Source: Marinomonas hwangdonensis (GTDB lineage: Bacteria; Pseudomonadota; Gammaproteobacteria; Pseudomonadales; Marinomonadaceae). From it: a stretch of 64,000 nt of DNA. Both the position numbers and the translations under genes were made by a program. Below are positions 45,705 to 53,502 of this stretch, in pieces. The stretch's first letter is position 1. The number at the start of each line of letters is the position of its first letter. Location: NCBI RefSeq assembly GCF_003721245.1, contig NZ_RIZG01000004.1:1-64000 (forward strand), given 5' to 3'. Under the pieces are notes generated by a model, which worked only from the letters and a program-made list of their open reading frames with translations, ran no database searches and was not told where the DNA came from.

Positions 45705-45716
45705 AGGATAGCTACA

Positions 45717-45935
45717 TTGCGAAAAGAGCTTAGAGAAAGAATTGTCGAAGTATGTGATCTAAAAATTGAGAAGAAGGGCGCGATGGTTGGGCTATCGTTT
45801 TACGCTTTCTTCAAGAATAAAAACGACCAGCCGGAGGTCCTCATGGAAGCCGCTCGGTGGTGGATAGAAACACACAAGTTAGACCACTTTGAAAAAGCGG
45901 TTAAGATCAAAGAAATGGTTCTAGCGGGTGTTTAG
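45717..45935 (+). CDS. Small conserved protein, DUF6500-like
   Basis: A 72-residue protein starting at TTG 45717 after AAAGGATA. The sequence (VGLSFYAFFKNKNDQPEVLM, EAARWWIETHKLDHFEKAVK) looks well conserved and matches what I remember of the DUF6500 family; function is unknown. It has no membrane segment or signal. It lies 12 bp after the decayed antitoxin frame, inside the repeat-flanked patch 45285-47059. Confidence 0.6.
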   Translation: MRKELRERIVEVCDLKIEKKGAMVGLSFYAFFKNKNDQPEVLMEAARWWIETHKLDHFEKAVKIKEMVLAGV

Positions 45936-46037
45936 CTGAGTCATGAAATTCAGTCGCTGCTAAGAAATGTTATCTTCTATGCACATCCTGAGCTAAAATG
46001 CTGGCCTTGTCCGTCCCTTAATACATGAGATTTATAA

Positions 46038-46190
46038 ATGACTGCATTTGATACAAAAGTGGAAGAGTTGATCGCTAAACATCCTAATTTAACCAAGGAT
46101 GAGGCCATCAAAATCGTCACTGAGAAAAATAACCGTAAGAAACAGAAGAGAAATGCAAGATCCAATAAAGGCGATGGTCATAAAGGCTAG
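46038..46190 (+). CDS. Small basic protein, 50 residues
   Basis: An ATG frame of 50 residues: acidic-neutral first half (MTAFDTKVEELIAKHPNLTK, DEAIKIVTEKNN), then a strongly basic tail rich in Lys, Arg and Asn. Function unknown. The 3' two thirds recur with few changes at 47079-47192, and the changes keep the reading frame, which supports coding. No strong Shine-Dalgarno is seen (GAGATTTATAA). No family is recognised. Confidence 0.55.
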   Translation: MTAFDTKVEELIAKHPNLTKDEAIKIVTEKNNRKKQKRNARSNKGDGHKG

Positions 46191-46260
46191 AATTTTCCTC
46201 TGATCTCAATAGCCTAAACGCGTATACTGACTGTTCATTTACCCGTTTAGGATCCTATAT

Positions 46261-46995
46261 ATGTCGCTTCTGTTTGAAGAGCTAGACAGTCAAGACTCAT
46301 CATTGGGGGAGATTTCCCTCCGTAGGCGCCGCATTCCAGCTTTGGGTGATCGTGATATCTATGAAGTGAAGCTAGGTGATGAGTTTTTAATGTCGAGTAT
46401 GTTTGTCGCGGCGGAAGAAGCGCTGTCAACGCTGGGCTTGGCGAAGGTGAAAGGCGAGTCGCTGAGTGTTGTTGTGGGCGGTTTGGGGCTGGGTTATACC
46501 GCGGTGGCGGCTTTGACCGATGAGCGTATTGCAGAACTGTTCGTCGTGGATGCGTTAGAGACGGTCATTCACTGGCATCAACAAGAGAGAGTGCCGCTGG
46601 GCAAAGTGCTCAACGCTGATCCTCGTAATCACTATGTGTTGGGCAGCTTTTTTGATTTAGCAACGGCAACTGAAACAGGCTTTGATCCGCAACATGCCGG
46701 TAAGAAGTTTGATGCGATTTTGTTAGACATAGACCATTCTCCCACCGAATATCTGAATCCCTCCAATGCGGGCTTTTACACTACGACGAATTTGTCTCTA
46801 ATGGCAGAACACTTGATTGATGATGGGGTGTTTGCGATGTGGTCACAGAATCTACCGGAAGACGATTTTATCGCTTTGTTGGAAACTGTGTTTGAGGCCG
46901 TAGAATCTCATTTAGTCAAGTTTGAAAACCCTTTTCAAGGCGGCTTTGCCACCAACTCTGTCTATGTGTGCGAGCGTCCCATTCGTAAGCCCTAA
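46261..46995 (+). CDS. Spermidine synthase-like protein
   Basis: A 244-residue Rossmann-fold protein of the polyamine aminopropyltransferase/SAM-binding superfamily. The nucleotide-binding VVVGGLGLGYTAVAAL (about residues 69-84), the acidic LFVVDALETVIHWH (about 92-105) and DAILLDIDHSPTEYL (about 151-165) fit a spermidine synthase core. The N-terminal beta-domain is short and the active-site GGGDG loop is altered, so the activity may not be spermidine synthesis. The start ATG lies at 46261 after AGGATCC. Confidence 0.78.
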   Translation: MSLLFEELDSQDSSLGEISLRRRRIPALGDRDIYEVKLGDEFLMSSMFVAAEEALSTLGLAKVKGESLSVVVGGLGLGYTAVAALTDERIAELFVVDALETVIHWHQQERVPLGKVLNADPRNHYVLGSFFDLATATETGFDPQHAGKKFDAILLDIDHSPTEYLNPSNAGFYTTTNLSLMAEHLIDDGVFAMWSQNLPEDDFIALLETVFEAVESHLVKFENPFQGGFATNSVYVCERPIRKP

Positions 46996-47011
46996 CTGTT
47001 TTGGGGTGGAT

Positions 47012-47059
47012 AATTTAGGGTCAGATGAAAATAGAGCGTTTTTCATCTGACCCTAAATT
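47012..47059. repeat. REP-like perfect hairpin with 20-bp arms
   Basis: AATTTAGGGTCAGATGAAAA at 47012 is perfectly complementary to the right arm at 47040-47059, around an 8-base loop. It is followed by a tandem of the 9-mer CTAAATTCA (three units, 47052-47078). The size and sequence style are those of REP-type elements that move with RAYT transposases. No such transposase lies in this window. Confidence 0.75.
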
Positions 47060-47078
47060 CACTAAATTCACTAAATTC

Positions 47079-47192
47079 AATCATCCCCATTTAACCAAAG
47101 ACGAAGCCATCAAAATCGTCACTGAGAAAAATAACCGTAAGAAACAGAAGAGAAATGAAAGATCAAATAAAGGCGGTGCAAACAAGGGCTAG
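47079..47192 (+). pseudogene. Partial duplicate of the 50-residue small gene
   Basis: This stretch reads HPHLTKDEAIKIVTEKNN, KKQKRNERSNKGGANKG and then stops at 47190. It repeats residues 14-50 of the protein at 46038, but its first 13 codons are replaced by the tandem repeat tail of the hairpin element. No good start codon is left. Confidence 0.75.
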
Positions 47193-47272
47193 CAATACGA
47201 CATATAACACTTTGTAAACACGCGGTTTCGAAGTTGTGTCTTAGTCCATTCTTGGCGAAATGACACAGCAGA

Positions 47273-47310
47273 AAAAAGGCCCCTTTGTCATGTTGCAAAG
47301 GGGCCTTTTG
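47273..47310 (-). terminator. Terminator of gloA
   Basis: AAAAGGCCCCTTTG and CAAAGGGGCCTTTT form a 14-bp stem; on the minus strand it is followed by T6. It lies 12 bp past the gloA stop. Confidence 0.9.
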
Positions 47311-47321
47311 CTTAATGTCGT

Positions 47322-47846
47322 TTAACTTGCCATACGGCTAGCATTGAAAATTTCAATCCAATAACCGTCTGGGTCTTTAATAAAGGCAATGTTGTTCATC
47401 TTGCCATCGCTTAGTTTTTTCTGGAATGGCACACCGAGCGCCTCGAAACGCTGACACGCGCCTTCTAGATCGGGCACATGAAAGCCAATGTGACCAAAAC
47501 CACGAGGATCGCTGTTACCATTGTGATATTGCGTATTGTCTGGGGTATCGTCCCAGTTATGGGTAAGCTCTAACATGGCAGGGCGACCAAAGGTTTGCGC
47601 CGTTCGTTCCGAATCATCGTGACTAATATCGGAAAAATCTTCACCGTGAGTCAGAAAATACAAACTGAATTTCATGTCTGGAAAATCGAGTTTCTTTAAT
47701 AGCGTCATACCCATCACTCGGGTATAAAAATCGAGTGTGCGCACAGGATCGGCAATGCGCAACATGGTTTGGTTGAATACAAACTCGTTTGTTGCTGGGT
47801 CTTTTTCTTCACACAAGCCTTCGGCTTGTTCAAAATGACGACTCAT
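47322..47846 (-). CDS. gloA: Lactoylglutathione lyase (glyoxalase I)
   Basis: GloA isomerises the methylglyoxal-glutathione hemithioacetal to S-lactoylglutathione, feeding GloB (1786). The 174-residue protein belongs to the longer class with an N-terminal extension ([19 protein letters not shown]). Metal-site residues are in [28 protein letters not shown] and YWIEIFN. It has its own terminator and no operon partner. Confidence 0.93.
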   Translation of the reverse strand: MSRHFEQAEGLCEEKDPATNEFVFNQTMLRIADPVRTLDFYTRVMGMTLLKKLDFPDMKFSLYFLTHGEDFSDISHDDSERTAQTFGRPAMLELTHNWDDTPDNTQYHNGNSDPRGFGHIGFHVPDLEGACQRFEALGVPFQKKLSDGKMNNIAFIKDPDGYWIEIFNASRMAS

Positions 47847-47929
47847 ATTTGTACTCCCGTGTGGTAATGAATGTATAACTTAGGAGCTGGGGGCTGGCTG
47901 CGAAATTCCAACCCCTATGACCTTGTTCG

Positions 47930-48805
47930 TTAGTACGCCAGCGCCATCTCTGCCATTTTCATGGTGTTTTCAAACGATTCACAGCCTGCGATAAACAAGC
48001 CGTTATGACAGAACATGGCATCGTTTAAACCTGTTACGTCTTGCAGTTCTTTATCAGACAAACCTGCCCACGGCGCGGGGAGTTTTTTACGGTCTTCAAA
48101 CGAGCCTAGTTCAACTGGTACGGTTTGTATGCGCCATTGTCCTGTTTGCGATGGGTAAACCATAAACAAGGCATCTTGCGATAATCTAAGTACTGTGGTT
48201 TTCCATGGTGTATATTGTTCTAACACGATGACTCTTGGATCTTCGGCTTCTTCGATTGCGTTGGCGACGATGGTTTTTGCGTTTACGCCACCGCTTGCTG
48301 CGGCGATGAATCGAGTTAATATGCGAGATGCAAAGGCAACCGCTTCATCGAAACAGGCATCAAAATCGCCTTCTTCTTGCCATGTAGGATTAAACATTGA
48401 TATGGTTTGGCTCAGGCTAATGCCTGTTTGTACACCCTCTACGTGTCCACAATCTATTGCGTCGATGGTAGATACTAAATTTTTATCCAGTGAGTTAGCG
48501 ACTTCTTGATTGCCAGCGCATATTTCTAGGCCGTACTTTTGCCAAATCAAGCCAAATGATGAAAACGGGATGCCGTTTTCTCGTGTACCTGCGCCGCCTT
48601 TTTGGTGGTGATCAAAACGGCCTTTGTCGGCGTCGTATATACCACCTACGTCGACCACAATGTCGGCTTTGGTTATGATTTCTAAGTCACGTGTACGTAC
48701 TAATTCTATAGACGGAAAAATGCTTTTAAGTGCGGCTACGGCAAATACGTCGTCTGCATGAAAGTTTGCATTGTGCGTTGCGATTACTTGAGTTTGTTCG
48801 GTCAT
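47930..48805 (-). CDS. MYG1 family protein
   Basis: A 291-residue member of the MYG1 family, related to DHH phosphoesterases; the eukaryotic member is a 3'-5' RNA exonuclease. The metal-binding motifs are visible: ATHNANFHADDVFAVAALK at the start, VVDVGGIYDADKGRFDHHQK (about 50-69, with the DHH-like DHH) and DAIDCGHVEGV (about 118). Bacterial function is not established. It stands alone between gloA and a divergent GNAT gene. Confidence 0.88.
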   Translation of the reverse strand: MTEQTQVIATHNANFHADDVFAVAALKSIFPSIELVRTRDLEIITKADIVVDVGGIYDADKGRFDHHQKGGAGTRENGIPFSSFGLIWQKYGLEICAGNQEVANSLDKNLVSTIDAIDCGHVEGVQTGISLSQTISMFNPTWQEEGDFDACFDEAVAFASRILTRFIAAASGGVNAKTIVANAIEEAEDPRVIVLEQYTPWKTTVLRLSQDALFMVYPSQTGQWRIQTVPVELGSFEDRKKLPAPWAGLSDKELQDVTGLNDAMFCHNGLFIAGCESFENTMKMAEMALAY

Positions 48806-49099
48806 TCTATGATCTCTTTTATTGGCATCATTTCACTTAACAGCACACACGTCACTTCACAGTACATACGTACCAAGGGTCGGCATTTTACGGGGTTTTA
48901 ATGATGGGTGACACCCTTCGTTTCAACCGTATCTAAGGCAAGCTTGTGTAAAAGCTAATAAGAAAAATAAACTGTCGTTTTTATTCAATATTTGAATTTG
49001 TAGACCTCTTAACATTGACATCATCTAAAGGCGGCTCTTCCTATGGAAGAACGGCGCCTTCTCTCTACATATGATCATGTCAATTTAAAGGTAAGTGCG

Positions 49100-49924
49100 A
49101 TGTTTGAAATTAAAGCTACAGAATCATTAGATGTTATTAAAGAGTTAAAACAACAATACTTTGCGCTATCAACAGCGCCTCTAGACGGAATGTGGCATTT
49201 TGGCTTTGTGCCAATGGCTAACCATTTTAGCTTTTACGAACATGATGTGTTGATCGGTTACTGTTGCATCAATGCAGAGGGGTATTTATTACAATTTTTC
49301 CTATCACCCACTGCTAATGTAAAGGCAGCAGAGCTATTTACTTCAATCACGAGTCAGAGCAACGCTGAGTTGATGGGTGAAATTAAAGGAGCATTTGTCA
49401 GTACCGCCGAGGCGGATTTTCTTTCGCTATGCTTAGATAATTCGTCTTCATTTAAAGTGAATGCCTTAATGTACGTGCAAGACCCACTTCAAACGATAGA
49501 AGAAAAGGCGCTATTGCCAATGAAGCTGGTAGAACCATCACAACTGGACACGTGCATTAAATTTGTCAACGAGTCTATCGGTGCTCCAGAAGATTGGCTA
49601 TCAAGTTACTTGGGTAACTTAATTCAACGTAAAGAGTTATTCGCTTATTGGAGGGGGAATGAAATCTTAGCGACAGGTGAGTGCCGTCTGTTCGATGATT
49701 ATCAAACGGATTATGCTGAACTGGGTATGATAGTCGCCGAGTCTGAACGTGGTAGAGGTGTCGCAACCCAAGTATTAAAAACGCTGTGTCATAAAGCAAA
49801 AGAGCAGGGTCTAAAAGTAATCTGCTCAACTGAAAGAGATAACATCGGTGCACAAAAGGCGATCACTCGAGCAGGCTTTTTCGCTCCCAATCGGCTGATC
49901 CAATTTGAATTTAAGCGCACATAG
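49100..49924 (+). CDS. GNAT family N-acetyltransferase
   Basis: A 274-residue protein whose C-terminal half is a GNAT domain. The acetyl-CoA site is MIVAESERGRGVATQVLKTL (about residues 212-231), followed by CSTERDNIGAQKAITRAGF. The N-terminal half (1-140) has no signature I recognise. The ATG at 49100 has AAAGGTAAG before it and was preferred to the longer frame from 49043. The 294-base gap upstream (48806-49099) shows no gene. Substrate unknown. Confidence 0.85.
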   Translation: MFEIKATESLDVIKELKQQYFALSTAPLDGMWHFGFVPMANHFSFYEHDVLIGYCCINAEGYLLQFFLSPTANVKAAELFTSITSQSNAELMGEIKGAFVSTAEADFLSLCLDNSSSFKVNALMYVQDPLQTIEEKALLPMKLVEPSQLDTCIKFVNESIGAPEDWLSSYLGNLIQRKELFAYWRGNEILATGECRLFDDYQTDYAELGMIVAESERGRGVATQVLKTLCHKAKEQGLKVICSTERDNIGAQKAITRAGFFAPNRLIQFEFKRT

Positions 49925-50047
49925 TGATCGCCACTTTTTTGTAATCATAATCATTTATTGATGTGAGTTTATGAAGGGGTACAGGTCACTACAATGCTTA
50001 ACCAACTTGGTATATATTGAAAATTATACCGTCAGAATTGAGAACGT

Positions 50048-50881
50048 ATGCTGAATTGGATCGAAAGCCCCAAGTCACGAGAAGTTTGCCAATACATTGA
50101 ATGTTATTGGCTTATTGAAAAAGATGCGCAGTCTGATAGCTATCAACATCCAAAATTGAATCCAGACCCTTGCGCACATTTGATCATATCCCCAGAAAAC
50201 CAATCCTACCTTTATCAAATAGACGCAATGGATCATAAAGGGATTGGTAGTCATTGGCTGTTTCCGCATCAACACACGTTTCAATTAGATCACTCTGAAC
50301 CCTTTATTCACTTAGGTGTTAAGTTTAGAGTTGGTGCCATTTACTCTTTAGGACTTGAAGATTGCCCTCACCCAGTGATTGATGCTGTAAAAGATGTTTG
50401 CCTTTCCACATTATTAAATGACATTGGGGTATCTGGCGATGAACTTACGCAATTAGGAAGAAGTGATCCAAGTCTCTGTCGGGATAAGTTAGATCGTTTG
50501 TTTTCAATTTGGTTGAGTAATTGCAAAGAAGATCAGCATAGTAAATTGACCCGAAAGTCTCTTTTGTTGCTAGATATCATGCCAATATCAGAAATTGGTA
50601 ACAAGCTTGGTTGCTCGCAGAGAACATTAGAGCGGAGCTTTACTCGTGTTGTCGGATTAACATTGAAACAATGTCAGTCAATGAACACACTTGAAGCTAT
50701 ATTGGAATATCTCTATCAACGTGAAACGATTGATATAGATTGGGCCGAAGTGGCTATTCAATTTGGTTTTAGCGATCAACCTCATCTTATTCGCCAACTA
50801 AAAAAACAGATTGGTGTCACTCCTCAGAATTATGCAAAAAATAGAGGGCTAACAATTGATGTATATGGCGGCGTTAATTAA
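50048..50881 (+). CDS. AraC family transcriptional regulator
   Basis: A 277-residue regulator with an N-terminal ligand domain of the DUF6597 kind (ECYWLIEKD..., PDPCAHLIISPE) and a C-terminal AraC-type double helix-turn-helix (about residues 175-270: SEIGNKLGCSQRTLERSFTR, VVGLTLKQ, and IQFGFSDQPHLIRQLKKQ IGVTPQNY). Target genes are not known; no divergent partner is obvious. It is not like GbdR, the regulator of glycine betaine genes, which has an amidotransferase-like N-terminal domain. Confidence 0.9.
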   Translation: MLNWIESPKSREVCQYIECYWLIEKDAQSDSYQHPKLNPDPCAHLIISPENQSYLYQIDAMDHKGIGSHWLFPHQHTFQLDHSEPFIHLGVKFRVGAIYSLGLEDCPHPVIDAVKDVCLSTLLNDIGVSGDELTQLGRSDPSLCRDKLDRLFSIWLSNCKEDQHSKLTRKSLLLLDIMPISEIGNKLGCSQRTLERSFTRVVGLTLKQCQSMNTLEAILEYLYQRETIDIDWAEVAIQFGFSDQPHLIRQLKKQIGVTPQNYAKNRGLTIDVYGGVN

Positions 50882-50958
50882 GTCTTTAGTATTACCTTAA
50901 ATGAGCAAGAAATATTTGTGATCAGAGTGAAACTAAAGCCCTTCCATAGTACGAGATC

Positions 50959-51046
50959 GACAGTGCATTCGGCTACTTTCCTTAAGATACTTCAGGTGGC
51001 ATGTCCACCACGTAATACAAAGCCACCATGATATAAAACGTGACAC
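50959..51046 (+). pseudogene. Decayed fragment of an M32 carboxypeptidase gene
   Basis: About 88 bases match the intact M32 gene around 43900-43985. The frame reads S-A-F-G-Y-F-P, then stops, then Y-K-A-T-M, stop, N-V, compared with GAFGYFPSYTLG and YKATMTQNV in the intact protein. The block AATACAAAGCCACCATGA is identical in both. Several stops show that it is not coding. Confidence 0.7.
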
Positions 51047-51100
51047 AGGCGAAAACTTAAATACTGTGTATTGTTAAGCAATATAAATAGGAATATGATT

Positions 51101-51220
51101 CGCAAAACCTTAGGGGAGTAGTCTCTCAGCTTTAGCTGAGATAACCGTCAACAGTCTCCGAACAATCGTTCGTGGCGGTTATATCCAGTTTTCTGGATTG
51201 ACCAGACTTAAGGCAAGCGT
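51101..51220 (+). ncRNA. yybP-ykoY (Mn2+-sensing) riboswitch
   Basis: The conserved GGGGAGTAG lies at 51113-51121, directly after the P1 5' strand (CCTTA, pairing with TAAGG at 51209-51213). P2 is TCTCAGC/GCTGAGA. Then TAACCG pairs with CGGTTA and encloses GTCAACAGTCTCCG, like the E. coli mntP leader, and another hairpin ATCCAG/CTGGAT follows. This class binds Mn2+ and controls cation exporters. It lies upstream of a CaCA-type antiporter, as expected. A possible -10 TATAAA lies near 51083. Confidence 0.88.
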
Positions 51221-51270
51221 TGTTCTCGGGGGGGAGGGCATTGCTTGCCTTTGTCTCTTCCGCCCCGAGG
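51212..51270 (+). promoter_or_regulatory. Candidate expression platform of the riboswitch
   Basis: Two interleaved stems are possible: GGCAAGC (51212-51218) with GCTTGCC (51243-51249), and CTCGGGG (51225-51231) with CCCCGAG (51263-51269). The first uses the GG of the P1 3' strand, so it competes with the metal-bound form. Neither is followed by a long T run, so control by translation or by Rho is as likely as intrinsic termination. Confidence 0.45.
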
Positions 51271-51330
51271 ACGCTAATGTACTTAATCTAACTGTTTTCC
51301 TTGCTCTGTCCTTCGCTGGAGGGTTTGGAA

Positions 51331-51477
51331 ATGAATAACCTCAATGGGCTATGGCTTTTGATAAAGCGATACGCCACCGCTATTCTTTTCAAGTCTTGTT
51401 TGTTTAGATCAATACTACCCGAATCCATGATCTTTTTTGCATCGTTTCTTTTTTTCAAACGTGAGGTAACGTTATGA
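51331..51477 (+). CDS. Small hydrophobic ORF between the riboswitch and the antiporter
   Basis: A 48-residue frame (MNNLNGLWLLIKRYATAILF..., ending FFKREVTL) with a strong GGAGGG Shine-Dalgarno 8 bases before the ATG. Its stop codon overlaps the antiporter start as ATGA (51474-51477). It is rich in Leu and Phe. It may be a leader peptide that couples translation to the antiporter, or a small membrane protein. No homologue is recognised. Confidence 0.5.
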   Translation: MNNLNGLWLLIKRYATAILFKSCLFRSILPESMIFFASFLFFKREVTL

Positions 51478-52445
51478 CGCTCGCTATTTTCGCCTTATTA
51501 GGTGGCTTTATTTTGTTGGTATGGAGTGCGGATCGTTTTGTTGAAGGGGCGGCCGTTACAGCAAAATACGCCGGTATGCCTTCATTATTGATTGGTATGG
51601 TAATCGTTGGTTTTGGTACGTCGGCGCCTGAAATGGTGGTGTCTGCGATGGCAGCGATGGATGACAATCCTGATCTTGCTTTGGGTAACGCGCTGGGTTC
51701 GAATATTGTAAATACGGGGTTGATTTTGGGTGTGACGGCCCTGATTGCTCCGATTATGGTGCAATCTAATATTGTTCGAAAAGAACTTCCGTTGTTGCTG
51801 TTAATCGGTTTGGTATTTGGTTATTTGATTTGGGATGGGTCGTTGACACGTTTTGAGTCTGCGCTTTTGTTGGTTGGTTTTTTTGCTTTGGTTGGCTGGA
51901 GTATTTATTCTGCAATGAAAGGCAAAGGCGATGCACTTGAAGGCGAAATGGAACAAGAGCTGGTGACCCAGACAATGTCTAAATCCAGAGCCATTTTTTG
52001 GTTAGTGTTTGGCCTGGTTGTGTTGATCATAAGCTCTCGGGTATTGGTGTGGGGAGCGGTGAATATTGCCCAAGCGTTTGGGGTGAGCGATTTGATTATC
52101 GGCTTGACCATTGTGGCATTGGGAACTTCGTTACCTGAATTGGCGGCGTCTATTATTGCGGTGCGAAAAGGCGAGCACGATATTGCCATTGGTAACGTCG
52201 TGGGATCGAATATGTTTAACATACTTGCCGTAATAGGAATTGCGGGGAGTATTTCGCCGATGACAAATTTGTCTGCCGAGGTGTTGTCACGGGATTGGCT
52301 GGTAATGATGGGGATGACGGTGATGTTACTGGTTATGGCATATGGTTACCGTCGTGCAGGGCGTATCAATCGATTTGAAGGTGCGGGTCTGTTGCTGGCC
52401 TTTGTGGCTTATAACATTTGGCTGGTTTCCTCTGTTATTGAGTAA
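51474..52445 (+). CDS. Calcium/sodium antiporter (CaCA family, YrbG-like)
   Basis: A 323-residue inner-membrane antiporter with ten helices and two inverted alpha repeats: VGFGTSAPEMVVSAMAA ... LGNALGSNIVNTGLILG (about 43-85) and VALGTSLPELAASIIAV ... IGNVVGSNMFNILAVIG (about 215-260). The motif pairs G-T-S-x-P-E and G-N-x-x-G-S-N form the cation site. The Mn2+ riboswitch upstream suggests that Mn2+ (perhaps also Ca2+) is exported. A GAGGT Shine-Dalgarno lies in front; the start overlaps the upstream small ORF. Confidence 0.92.
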   Translation: MTLAIFALLGGFILLVWSADRFVEGAAVTAKYAGMPSLLIGMVIVGFGTSAPEMVVSAMAAMDDNPDLALGNALGSNIVNTGLILGVTALIAPIMVQSNIVRKELPLLLLIGLVFGYLIWDGSLTRFESALLLVGFFALVGWSIYSAMKGKGDALEGEMEQELVTQTMSKSRAIFWLVFGLVVLIISSRVLVWGAVNIAQAFGVSDLIIGLTIVALGTSLPELAASIIAVRKGEHDIAIGNVVGSNMFNILAVIGIAGSISPMTNLSAEVLSRDWLVMMGMTVMLLVMAYGYRRAGRINRFEGAGLLLAFVAYNIWLVSSVIE

Positions 52446-52488
52446 TTTAATAGTGTATTGGTTAGAATAAAACGAAGAAGAGAGGCTT

Positions 52489-53340
52489 ATGCAAGAGACA
52501 CTGATTCAATTTTGGCAAAATCATTCGGATACGATTATTGCGCTTTGTTATAACCTTGTATTGACCGTGGTGATATTTTTTGCCAGTTCCTTTATGGCAA
52601 AAGCGGTGCGAAAGACGATATTAGATACCAATTCTAAGGTAAAAAAGTTAGACGAAACCCTGATACCGATTTTATCGACCGTTGCCAGTTATGCGGTGTA
52701 TGTGATTGGTGGTGTGTTTATTTTAGATATTTTTGGGGTCAATACGGCCAGTCTTATTGCCCTGATGGGGGCGGCAGGTTTGGCAATCGGGTTAGCGTTA
52801 AAGGACACCTTAAGTAATATTGCTGCGGGTATTATGTTGCTGATATTGCGGCCATTTAAGGCGGGTGATTTTATTGAATTTGGCTCAACGCAAGGTACGG
52901 TAAAGGAAATCAATTTGTTTACCTGTGTGTTTGAAACAGTTGATGGCTTATACATCGCTTCGCCCAATAGTATTTTGTGGGGGAACAATATTAAAAACTT
53001 CACCCGCAATGGTAAGCGACGAATGGATATTGTCGTCGGAATTTCCTATTCAGATTCCATCGACGTTGGCTTGTCTGTATTGCAGAAAATCATCGCCAGT
53101 GAACCTAGGCTATTGCCAGATCCCGCGCCTCAGACCATGGTGGTGTCCATGATGGACAGTTCAGTGAATATCCAACTTAGAGCGTGGGCAAAAATTGATG
53201 ACTATTGGCCGACTTACTGGCATTTAAATAAGCAAGTGAAAGAGTCCATCGAAGAGGCGGGTTTAACCATCCCATTCCCGCAGCGTACTTTGCATGTGGT
53301 CACGGAACAAAGTATGCCCATGTTGAAAGAAAAGTCTTAA
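52489..53340 (+). CDS. MscS family mechanosensitive ion channel
   Basis: A 283-residue small-conductance mechanosensitive channel. Three membrane helices lie in about residues 17-110. The pore helix is AGLAIGLALKDTLSNIAAGI (about 93-112), followed by RPFKAGDFIEF and the soluble vestibule with NSILWGNNIKNFTRNGKRR. It opens on membrane tension after hypo-osmotic shock. It lies 43 bp after the antiporter on the same strand, and so may also be under riboswitch control. Confidence 0.92.
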   Translation: MQETLIQFWQNHSDTIIALCYNLVLTVVIFFASSFMAKAVRKTILDTNSKVKKLDETLIPILSTVASYAVYVIGGVFILDIFGVNTASLIALMGAAGLAIGLALKDTLSNIAAGIMLLILRPFKAGDFIEFGSTQGTVKEINLFTCVFETVDGLYIASPNSILWGNNIKNFTRNGKRRMDIVVGISYSDSIDVGLSVLQKIIASEPRLLPDPAPQTMVVSMMDSSVNIQLRAWAKIDDYWPTYWHLNKQVKESIEEAGLTIPFPQRTLHVVTEQSMPMLKEKS

Positions 53341-53362
53341 TACTTCCAATAAAAAACACCAC

Positions 53363-53391
53363 AAAAGCGACTTGCTTACCAAGTCGCTTTT
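53363..53391 (+). terminator. Terminator after the MscS gene
   Basis: AAAAGCGACTTG and CAAGTCGCTTTT form a 12-bp stem with a 5-base loop. It closes the antiporter-mscS unit. Confidence 0.88.
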
Positions 53392-53502
53392 AGTCTCCCT
53401 CTAGTCGTTTCCAGCCACCTCCTATTCGTAGCGAAAAATTACACTGAGTTCATTAGTAATCACTCCTTTTAAAAGCCCATATTTGGTAGGTAAGGAAAAA
53501 CA

